Assembly (NCBI GenBank): GCA_004554385.1
Contig: SFMO01000190.1
Coordinates: 1 to 51,353, forward strand
Length of the DNA stretch: 51,353 nt
Reading direction: 5' to 3'
From: Ruminococcus flavefaciens
Lineage (GTDB): Bacteria; Bacillota; Clostridia; Oscillospirales; Ruminococcaceae
The notes under the pieces are model-generated. The model searched no databases. It was not told where the DNA came from and was given only the letters and a program-made list of their open reading frames with translations. Below are positions 23,487-30,322 of this stretch, piece by piece. Within the stretch, counting starts at the first letter, position 1, and the number at the start of each line of letters is the position of its first letter. Made by a program: the position numbers and the translations under genes.

Positions 23487-25151
23487 ATGACAAAACACAA
23501 AACAGCTTCCATAGCATTTCTTATCGGAGCTATACTCGGAGCTATAGTATTTATCGAAATCTTCGGCTTAAATATTATAGACCCCACAAACACTGACTGG
23601 ATATTCGACAATATGGGCGACGTTACCCAGCATCATCTGGGCTGGACTTTTTACAGGAATACGCCGTGGACTTTTCCCATAGGTCTCACAGAAGGCATAT
23701 CATCAGACGGAATGGTGTCATGCATGTACACGGATTCCCTTCCCCTTTTCGCTGTATTCTTCAAGCTGCTCTCCCCATTGCTGCCGAGCACGTTCCAGTA
23801 TTTCGGCATATGGGGCGTTATATGCTTCGCTCTTAACGGAGGCTTCGGCGCTCTGCTTGTAAGGCGCATAAAACCGGATCTGCTCTTCACATCGGCAGGC
23901 TCTTTGTTCTATTCAGCCTTTTTCCCGTCAATACAGCGTGTAACACAGCATAACACTCTTGCCGCAATATGGCTTATTATAGCTGCCGCAATACTGGCTC
24001 TTGACCATAAGCGCACGTACAAGCACCGCTTAACCCCTGTTGTACTCTGGACCGTAACATGCGTAATTGCAGTTCTGGTACACATATATTTTCTGCCCAT
24101 GATATACATTATCATGCTGGGATATATGATCCTGCTCGTATTCAGAGACAAGAAAAAGCTCCTTGCAGTCTGTACCTTTGCTTCCTCCACAGTATTCACC
24201 CTGCTGACAATGTGGATCATCGGAGCATTTTACGGCTCCGGAAGCTATTACGACGGAGGATTCGGCATATATTCCGCCAATCTCAATACCTTCTTCAACA
24301 GCATGGGCCTTTCAAAGTATGTTCGCGGTCTTAACGCTGCAGCAGAACAGGGAGAGGGCTTCGGCTATCTGGGACTCGGAATGCTGGTCTGCTGTTTCCT
24401 CGGTATCATAATAGCCGTAAGCAGTCTTGAACGCAAGGAGGGCAGGGCAGCTAAGAATATTGCCGATTATCTCAGGAAGCATCGTCCCGAGATCATCGCC
24501 TTTGCTGCAGTGTTCCTGCTCAGCTTCATGTGGGCAGTAAGCACAAGAGTCACCTTTAACACAAAAGTCCTGATAGATATACCGCTCCCCAGGCTCATAC
24601 GCGGAGGCCTTTCCATATTCCGCGCTTCGGGACGCTTCATATGGCTGCCCTGTATTATGATAATGACCACAGCTCTGTGGCTCGTCGCAAAACTTGACAG
24701 GTATTCCGCTTCCATAGCTGCTATAATTTGCGCATGGCTCACCTGCATGGACCTCCGCAGCTTACGCGTCGATATGCAAAGGAAATATGCAGATCCACCT
24801 GCATATGTCTCATCAATAGATGAGGAGCAATGGGAGAAGGCATCCGACGGAATATCAGAAATAGTATACCTGCCTCTGCCTGTGGATTACAGGGCACATA
24901 TGCAGCTGTATTTCGAAACGGCTCAGCTTGCTTCGGAAAAGAATATAAAGCTCAGCAGCTTCTACCTCGCACGTTCCGATTACAGCACACTCGCTTCATA
25001 CGCTCAGGAGCAGTACGACCTGCTTCTCTCCGGAAATGGCAGAACTGATGCACTGTATGTGTTCTTCACAGAGGATGATATCCCCGAAAACACTAAAGAA
25101 ATGACACTGTATAAACTTGGAGAATACACAGCTGCAAGAGTTAAAAAATAA
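23487..25151 (+). CDS. Polytopic membrane protein, DUF6311-like (GT-C glycosyltransferase fold)
   Basis: The 554-residue protein has about ten to twelve membrane spans over residues 8-420 and a roughly 110-residue soluble C-terminus. The first loop holds DPTNTDWIF, GDVTQHHLGWTFYRNTPW and PIG, an acidic, aromatic extracellular segment as in GT-C glycosyltransferases and in DUF6311 proteins. A basic HKRTYKHR loop lies near 175. I infer a lipid-linked-sugar transferase acting on an exported glycan or protein; no donor or acceptor can be named. AGGGAG precedes the ATG. It is the end of the likely 22995-25151 unit. Confidence 0.75.
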   Translation: MTKHKTASIAFLIGAILGAIVFIEIFGLNIIDPTNTDWIFDNMGDVTQHHLGWTFYRNTPWTFPIGLTEGISSDGMVSCMYTDSLPLFAVFFKLLSPLLPSTFQYFGIWGVICFALNGGFGALLVRRIKPDLLFTSAGSLFYSAFFPSIQRVTQHNTLAAIWLIIAAAILALDHKRTYKHRLTPVVLWTVTCVIAVLVHIYFLPMIYIIMLGYMILLVFRDKKKLLAVCTFASSTVFTLLTMWIIGAFYGSGSYYDGGFGIYSANLNTFFNSMGLSKYVRGLNAAAEQGEGFGYLGLGMLVCCFLGIIIAVSSLERKEGRAAKNIADYLRKHRPEIIAFAAVFLLSFMWAVSTRVTFNTKVLIDIPLPRLIRGGLSIFRASGRFIWLPCIMIMTTALWLVAKLDRYSASIAAIICAWLTCMDLRSLRVDMQRKYADPPAYVSSIDEEQWEKASDGISEIVYLPLPVDYRAHMQLYFETAQLASEKNIKLSSFYLARSDYSTLASYAQEQYDLLLSGNGRTDALYVFFTEDDIPENTKEMTLYKLGEYTAARVKK

Positions 25152-25169
25152 AAAAAATTCAATTATCTC

Positions 25170-25198
25170 TTGACACACACGGAACTGTGTGATATAAT
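25170..25198 (+). promoter_or_regulatory. Consensus promoter of rpmE with palindromic spacer
   Basis: TTGACA (25170-25175), 17 bp, TATAAT (25193-25198). The spacer contains CACAC and GTGTG (25176-25180/25187-25191) around GGAACT, nearly filling the gap between the two boxes. This is a possible operator. Confidence 0.85.
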
Positions 25199-25285
25199 TT
25201 ATTACTGTAATGTATATTCGGCACTACTGTCTAAAGGAAATGATGGGCTGCACGATCTACAAATTATTGTAAAGAGGTGAAAATC

Positions 25286-25489
25286 GTGAAAGAGGGAATC
25301 CATCCTGAGTTCAAGAAGACCACAATTACCTGCCACTGCGGTAACGTGATCGAGACTATGTCTACAAAGGAAAACATCAAGGTTGAAATCTGCTCAAAGT
25401 GCCATCCTTTCTATACTGGTAAGCAGAAGCTTGTTGATACAGGCGGACGTGTTGACAGATTCAAGAAGCGTTTCAATATGGACAAGTAA
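25286..25489 (+). CDS. rpmE: Ribosomal protein L31, zinc-binding (C+) type
   Basis: The 67-residue protein begins MKEGIHPEFK, the usual L31 start. It keeps the zinc cysteines (CHCG near 15-18 and CSKCHP near 36-41), then the conserved FYTGKQKLVDTGGRVDRFKKRF. The GTG at 25286 is chosen because AAAGAGGTG precedes it by about 6 bp and it aligns with other L31 proteins; an in-frame GTG at 25277 overlaps that site. The protein belongs to the large ribosomal subunit. Single gene with its own promoter and terminator. Confidence 0.95.
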   Translation: MKEGIHPEFKKTTITCHCGNVIETMSTKENIKVEICSKCHPFYTGKQKLVDTGGRVDRFKKRFNMDK

Positions 25490-25494
25490 TCCAC

Positions 25495-25520
25495 AAGCCC
25501 CGTCAATGACGGGGCTTTTC
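25495..25520 (+). terminator. Terminator after rpmE
   Basis: AAGCCCCGTC and GACGGGGCTT (25495-25504/25508-25517) with loop AAT and TTTC tail. Confidence 0.88.
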
Positions 25521-25537
25521 GTACATAGGTAAGTATT

Positions 25538-26170
25538 ATGAACTATCTGACAATTTCCGAAAACGCCAGGGCTTCCTTCATAGAAAAGCGCTCGGAGTTC
25601 ATCGGCTATATCTCCCCCGTCAGTACAAACGACGAGGCTGTAGCCTTTATAAATTCCATAAAAGCCGAGCACCGCAAGGCAAGGCACAACGTATATGCTT
25701 ATATTCTCCGAGAGGATAATATTTCCCGATATTCAGATGACGGAGAGCCTCAGGGCACAGCAGGCGTACCTGTGCTTGATGTGCTGAAAAAGCGGGGGCT
25801 CACCGATGTCTGTGTTGTAGTTACCAGATATTTCGGAGGCATTCTCCTGGGCGGCGGCGGTCTTGTGAGAGCTTATTCCCATGCGGCTTCTCTTGCCTGT
25901 GATGCCGCTCATATCATGGATATGTGCCTTTGCCACAGACTGAAGGTCACCGCAGACTACGGAATGTACGGAAAGATATCCTATCTTCTGCCAAATTACG
26001 ACACCATAACTGTAAGCTCCGATTTCGGAAGCGATGTTGTCCTCGAGATACTTGTGCTATCCGAAAAGCTTGACGCTCTCACAAAGGATCTGACAGAAGT
26101 GACCAACGGTACCGCCAAGCTCGAAGATCTGGGCGAGCTTTTTGAGGATTTTTCTTCTGTGAAAAAGTAA
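25538..26170 (+). CDS. YigZ/IMPACT-family protein
   Basis: The 210-residue protein has the UPF0029 N-terminal domain: SEFIGYISPV, then AEHRKARHNVYAYIL, YSDDGEPQGTAGVPVLDVL, VVVTRYFGGILLGGGGLVRAYS. A DUF1949-type ferredoxin-like domain forms the last 65 residues. Relatives (E. coli YigZ, Bacillus YvyE, eukaryotic IMPACT) are implicated in translation-related regulation, but the bacterial function is not established. AGGTAAG precedes the ATG. It sits just after the rpmE terminator, so a weak promoter of its own or readthrough must drive it. Confidence 0.9.
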   Translation: MNYLTISENARASFIEKRSEFIGYISPVSTNDEAVAFINSIKAEHRKARHNVYAYILREDNISRYSDDGEPQGTAGVPVLDVLKKRGLTDVCVVVTRYFGGILLGGGGLVRAYSHAASLACDAAHIMDMCLCHRLKVTADYGMYGKISYLLPNYDTITVSSDFGSDVVLEILVLSEKLDALTKDLTEVTNGTAKLEDLGELFEDFSSVKK

Positions 26171-26274
26171 TCAGAAAAAATAAAGGGTTTTTTGTCCCGT
26201 TTTAGTATAAGTATTATGTAGGCTTTTCAGCGGAGTCATCTCCGCTTATATTTCTGTAGTCAGGGGGATGATGT

Positions 26275-27270
26275 ATGACAGTACGCGAACAGATCGAGAT
26301 ATGCGAAGCAGGTATACTCAGCAAATATGCCTGTGCAAGCATCGACGAGGTCGGCACAAAACGCCAGCGCTATGAGGATAAGTGTCCTTACCGCACTGAG
26401 TTTCAGCGTGACCGTGACCGTATCCTTCACTGCAATTCATTCCGCAGACTTAAACGTAAGACCCAGGTCTTCCTGTCTCCTGTGGGGGACCACTACAGAA
26501 CACGTCTCACCCATACCCTTGAGGTATCCCAGATAGCAAGGACTATTTCCCGCGGTATGCGCCTTAATGAGGATCTCACCGAGGCGATCGCACTGGGTCA
26601 CGATTTAGGGCACTCCCCTTTCGGACACTGCGGTGAACGCACTCTCAATGACATATGTCCACACGGCTTCAAGCACTACGAACAGAGCGTCCGCGTTGTG
26701 GATGTTCTGGAAAAAAAGGGCAAGGGTCTCAACCTCACAAGCGCTGTAAGGAACGGCATTCTATGCCATACAAATATGGTCGCCGACACCAAGGAGGGCA
26801 ATATCGTCCGCCTTGCCGACACCATCGCCTACATCAACCACGACATTGAGGACTCTATCCGTGCAGGCATATTGTCTCCGAATGATCTGCCGCGAAGCTG
26901 CGTTATAGCCCTCGGAAATACCAAAACACAAAGAATAACCACTCTCATAGCTTCCGTTATCGGGCACGGGGCTGTGGATATAGATTTTGCGCCCGATATA
27001 CGAAAAGCTCACGACGAGCTCAAAAAGTTCATGTTCGAAAAGGTATACACCAACCCTGCCGCCAAAGCTGAGGAGGGCAAGGCTGAACAGCTTGTCAGAA
27101 AACTCTACGCTTATTTCATCGAACACACGGACAAGCTCCCCGAGGAATACCGCCGTATCATAAAGACCGACGATCCCGACAGAGCCGTCTGTGACTATAT
27201 ATCCGGAATGAGCGACGAGTACGCCGTCGACCTTTATACCGAGCTTTTCGTCCCGAAATTCTGGAAGTGA
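26275..27270 (+). CDS. dgt: Deoxyguanosinetriphosphate triphosphohydrolase-like HD protein
   Basis: The 331-residue enzyme removes triphosphate from dGTP or other dNTPs. The N-terminal YRTEFQRDRDRILHCNSFRRLKRKTQV segment and the HD metal motif (RLTHTLEVSQIAR; ALGHDLGHSPFGHCGE) match dGTPase family 2, the shorter Gram-positive form. AGGGGG lies 7 bp before the ATG at 26275. It is followed 7 bp later by dnaG, so the two are cotranscribed; dgt-dnaG-rpoD is a common order in Clostridia. A hairpin at about 26230-26247 (AGCGGAG/CTCCGCT) precedes it. Confidence 0.93.
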   Translation: MTVREQIEICEAGILSKYACASIDEVGTKRQRYEDKCPYRTEFQRDRDRILHCNSFRRLKRKTQVFLSPVGDHYRTRLTHTLEVSQIARTISRGMRLNEDLTEAIALGHDLGHSPFGHCGERTLNDICPHGFKHYEQSVRVVDVLEKKGKGLNLTSAVRNGILCHTNMVADTKEGNIVRLADTIAYINHDIEDSIRAGILSPNDLPRSCVIALGNTKTQRITTLIASVIGHGAVDIDFAPDIRKAHDELKKFMFEKVYTNPAAKAEEGKAEQLVRKLYAYFIEHTDKLPEEYRRIIKTDDPDRAVCDYISGMSDEYAVDLYTELFVPKFWK

Positions 27271-27277
27271 GGGAAAT

Positions 27278-29014
27278 ATGCCCCAGAACGACGAATTTCT
27301 CTATAATCTGCGAAATGCCAATCCCATAGAAACAGTCATGGGCGGCTACGTCAACGTCATACGGCGAGGACGCAACTATGTCTGCTCATGTCCATTCCAC
27401 TCGGAAAAAACTCCGTCATGCACCATATTCACCGATACACAGAACTTTTACTGCTTCGGCTGCGGCGCAGGAGGAGACGTAATCACCTTCATTATGAAGA
27501 TCGAAAACCTGACCTTTCCGGAAGCGGTCAAGCTTCTTGCTCAGAGGGCAGGTCTTGAAGTCCCTTCTTACGGAAGCAAGGACAGCAGCTATGCCAAGCG
27601 CAAGACCCGTATCTATGAGATGAACCGCATTGCCGCCAACTTCTTCTACACAAATCTCTTTAAAGGCAAGGACAAGACAGGTCTGCAATACTTCGCCAAC
27701 CGAAAGCTCACACCTCAGACCATAAAAAAATACGGTCTCGGCTACGCTTCCGACTCGTGGAACAATCTGACCGATCTGCTCCGCTCAAAGGGGTATTCCG
27801 ATGAAGAAATGGCTGACGCATGGCTGGCAGGCATGAAAAACGGACGCACCTTCGATATGTTCCGAAAAAGAGTCATGTTCCCTATCATTGACCTGCGCGG
27901 AAATATCATAGGCTTCGGCGGACGAGTCCTTGACGACTCACAGCCTAAATACCTGAATACGGGAAAAACTCCCGTTTTCGACAAGGGCTCCAACCTTTTC
28001 TCCATGAACTTCGCAAAGAATTCAAACGCCAAGCGGCTGATACTATGCGAGGGCTATATGGATGTGATCGCCGTTAATCAGGCAGGCTTCGAGAACGTAG
28101 TTGCTACTCTCGGAACAGCCATTACTCCGGATCAGGCACGTCTCATAAGCCATTACGCCGAGGAGGTCATTGTCGCCTATGACAGCGACGGTGCAGGACA
28201 GAAAGCAACTCAAAAGGCTATAAACCATTTTGCCGAAGTCGGTCTACGCACAAAGATACTCCATATGGAGGGGGCAAAGGATCCCGATGAGTACATCAAG
28301 AAGTTCGGACGCGACCGCTTCCGGATGCTCATAGACAGCTCAAATGACGCAAACGACTTCATGCTCGACAAGTGTGAGGACGGTCTTGACCTTTCAACAG
28401 AGATAGGCCGTGTGGAGCTTCTCAAACGAACATCAAAAGTACTTGCAGGCATCGAATCCCCCCTTGAACGTGAGGTCTACATATCTCGAACGTCCAAGAA
28501 GTGCGATATACCTGTACAGGTGCTGAAAACCCACATCGACGCCATGCTCCGTAAAAACAGCAGCAGCGCCAGAAAAAACGAATGGCGCGCCATAAAAGCA
28601 CAGACATCCTACATAAGAGATGACATAAACCCCGACGCGGTCTCCAACAAAAAGGAAGCCCGTGCCGAGGAAACTATAATCAGCTACCTGCTCAACCGTC
28701 CTCAGGAATATGAGGACGTCGAAAGTCTTGCGCCGCCTGAATGCTTTGTGACTGCATTCAATAAAAAGGTCTACAAGGCGCTTCTGGAGCGCATGAAGAA
28801 TTCCGATAAATTCACATTGTCACTTCTCTCCGATGAATTTTCCACGGAGGAAATGGGAAGAATAAGCGGAATAGCAGCAAAAAAAAGAGAAGTCGCCGTG
28901 ACACGCGACGTTGTTGCAGACTGCGCTCAGGTACTGAAAAGCAGCACACCAAAGGCAGAGGGAGAACTCAGCAACGATGAGCTTCTGAAGCTCTTCCGCT
29001 CGAAAAACAAATAG
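27278..29014 (+). CDS. dnaG: DNA primase
   Basis: The 578-residue primase makes RNA primers at the replication fork. It has the CHC2 zinc finger (CPFH at 38-41, CFGCG at 59-63), the N-terminal catalytic core (IIDLRGNIIGFGGRVL, KYLNTGKTPVFDKG), and the TOPRIM domain (LCEGYMDVIA, then VIVAYDSDGAGQKA with metal-binding Asp residues). A C-terminal DnaB-binding helical domain follows. Everything expected is present. GAGGG lies just before the ATG. It is in an operon with dgt and rpoD. Confidence 0.96.
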   Translation: MPQNDEFLYNLRNANPIETVMGGYVNVIRRGRNYVCSCPFHSEKTPSCTIFTDTQNFYCFGCGAGGDVITFIMKIENLTFPEAVKLLAQRAGLEVPSYGSKDSSYAKRKTRIYEMNRIAANFFYTNLFKGKDKTGLQYFANRKLTPQTIKKYGLGYASDSWNNLTDLLRSKGYSDEEMADAWLAGMKNGRTFDMFRKRVMFPIIDLRGNIIGFGGRVLDDSQPKYLNTGKTPVFDKGSNLFSMNFAKNSNAKRLILCEGYMDVIAVNQAGFENVVATLGTAITPDQARLISHYAEEVIVAYDSDGAGQKATQKAINHFAEVGLRTKILHMEGAKDPDEYIKKFGRDRFRMLIDSSNDANDFMLDKCEDGLDLSTEIGRVELLKRTSKVLAGIESPLEREVYISRTSKKCDIPVQVLKTHIDAMLRKNSSSARKNEWRAIKAQTSYIRDDINPDAVSNKKEARAEETIISYLLNRPQEYEDVESLAPPECFVTAFNKKVYKALLERMKNSDKFTLSLLSDEFSTEEMGRISGIAAKKREVAVTRDVVADCAQVLKSSTPKAEGELSNDELLKLFRSKNK

Positions 29015-29027
29015 GAGGATATAAAAT

Positions 29028-30107
29028 ATGGAAAAGAAAAATACCATCGAAGCCCTTCTCGAACAGGGCAAAAACAACGGTAAACTCACCACAAAGGAGA
29101 TAACCGACGCTCTGGAGGAGCTGGACTTTGACGTCGACCAGATTAATACCTTCTATGACAACTGTGAAAATCTCAACATCGAGATCGTCGAGGATATGAA
29201 CCTCGACGCCGACCTTAAGATCGGTCTCGATTCAAATATGACAGACGACCTCGAAATGGCTCTTTCCACGGAGGGTATTGCAATTGACGACCCTGTAAAG
29301 ATCTACCTCAAGGAGATCGGACGAGTTCCACTTCTCACCACAGAAGAGGAAATAGAACTTGCCCAGAGAATGGCTAAGGGCGATCCTTATGCCAAGAAGA
29401 GACTTTCAGAGGCAAATCTCCGTCTTGTTGTTTCTATCGCAAAGAAGTATGTCGGAAGAGGAATGCAGTTCCTCGACCTCATCCAGGAGGGCAACCTCGG
29501 TCTTATCAAGGCTGTTGAAAAGTTCGACTACACCAAGGGCTTCAAGTTCTCAACATACGCTACATGGTGGATAAGACAGGCTATCACCCGTGCTATTGCC
29601 GATCAGGCAAGAACTATCCGTATCCCTGTTCATATGGTTGAGACTATCACCAAGGTCAAGAAGGTATCAAGCCAACTTCTCCATGAAAACGGCCACGATC
29701 CAAGCCCCGAAGAGATAGCAGACAAGCTCAGCATGCCTGTGGACAAGGTTCGTGAGATCATGCGTGTGGCTCAGGATCCTGTTTCCCTTGAAACTCCTAT
29801 CGGTGAAGAGGAAGACAGCCACCTCGGTGACTTCATTCCAGACGATGACGCTCCTGCACCTGCTGAAGCAGCTTCACACACTCTCCTCAAGGAGCAGCTC
29901 AATGAGGTACTTTCCACACTTACAGACCGTGAGGCAAAGGTTCTCAAGCTCCGCTTTGGTCTTGAGGACGGAAAGTCACGTACTCTTGAGGAAGTAGGAC
30001 AGCGGTTTGACGTAACCCGTGAGCGTATCCGTCAGATAGAAGCAAAGGCGCTCAGAAAGCTTCGTCATCCAAGCAGAAGCAAGAAGGTCAAGGATTTCCT
30101 TGACTGA
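29028..30107 (+). CDS. rpoD: RNA polymerase primary sigma factor RpoD/SigA
   Basis: The 359-residue sigma-70 has a short region 1.1 (residues 1-80), region 1.2, region 2 (LRLVVSIAKKYVGRGMQFLDLIQEGN; FSTYATWWIRQAITRAIADQ), region 3, and region 4 with the helix-turn-helix TLEEVGQRFDVTRERIRQIEAKA. Length suits a Gram-positive housekeeping factor. It recognises the TTGACA/TATAAT promoters found throughout the window. GGAGG lies 8 bp before the ATG. It is the last gene of the dgt-dnaG-rpoD unit, followed by a terminator. Confidence 0.97.
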   Translation: MEKKNTIEALLEQGKNNGKLTTKEITDALEELDFDVDQINTFYDNCENLNIEIVEDMNLDADLKIGLDSNMTDDLEMALSTEGIAIDDPVKIYLKEIGRVPLLTTEEEIELAQRMAKGDPYAKKRLSEANLRLVVSIAKKYVGRGMQFLDLIQEGNLGLIKAVEKFDYTKGFKFSTYATWWIRQAITRAIADQARTIRIPVHMVETITKVKKVSSQLLHENGHDPSPEEIADKLSMPVDKVREIMRVAQDPVSLETPIGEEEDSHLGDFIPDDDAPAPAEAASHTLLKEQLNEVLSTLTDREAKVLKLRFGLEDGKSRTLEEVGQRFDVTRERIRQIEAKALRKLRHPSRSKKVKDFLD

Positions 30108-30122
30108 TACATAAATCAGTAT

Positions 30123-30151
30123 AAAAAACCGTCAGAAATGGCGGTTTTTTT
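30123..30151 (+). terminator. Terminator of the dgt-dnaG-rpoD operon
   Basis: AAAAAACCG pairs with CGGTTTTTT around a partly paired loop (GTC/GGC), followed by more T. Confidence 0.85.
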
Positions 30152-30193
30152 CGCGTCAGTATAAAACAAACGGCATATTTTATGCCGCGAGCC

Positions 30194-30222
30194 TTGATAT
30201 TTACAAAAAAATATGCTATAAT
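30194..30222 (+). promoter_or_regulatory. Promoter of the EAL/beta-solenoid gene
   Basis: TTGATA (30194-30199), 17 bp, TATAAT (30217-30222) with extended TGC. It lies inside a longer reading frame that begins at 30182 and therefore shows that the true start is further downstream. Confidence 0.82.
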
Positions 30223-30247
30223 GAAAATGTATAAAATGTACGTTATC

Positions 30248-30307
30248 ACGGTCGCCTGTTCACCGTCCCAAGACAGGCACGCTGCGGAAATATCCTTCTA
30301 TCCGCAG
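30248..30307 (+). promoter_or_regulatory. H-type pseudoknot and hairpin in the EAL gene leader (candidate riboregulator)
   Basis: ACGGT (30248-30252) pairs with ACCGT (30262-30266), and GCCTGT (30254-30259) pairs with ACAGGC (30273-30278). The two helices interleave with loops of 1, 2 and 6 nt, a compact H-type pseudoknot. Three bases later CTGCGGA (30282-30288) and TCCGCAG (30301-30307) form a stem, directly followed by CAAAAAGGAG, the ribosome-binding site. The layout (folded aptamer-like unit, then a stem touching the Shine-Dalgarno) resembles a translational riboswitch. It does not match GEMM-I or preQ1 consensus blocks that I can recognise. Confidence 0.5.
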
Positions 30308-30322
30308 CAAAAAGGAGTGCGT

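Noticed and set aside
30182..30322. N-terminal extension of the EAL/beta-solenoid protein from 30182
   Set aside because: The promoter -10 box (30217-30222) lies inside it and a good ribosome-binding site precedes the ATG at 30323.
30229..30322. Known c-di-GMP-I (GEMM), c-di-GMP-II or preQ1 riboswitch upstream of the EAL gene
   Set aside because: The conserved sequence blocks of these classes were not found; only the pseudoknot topology is shared, so no known class was assigned.
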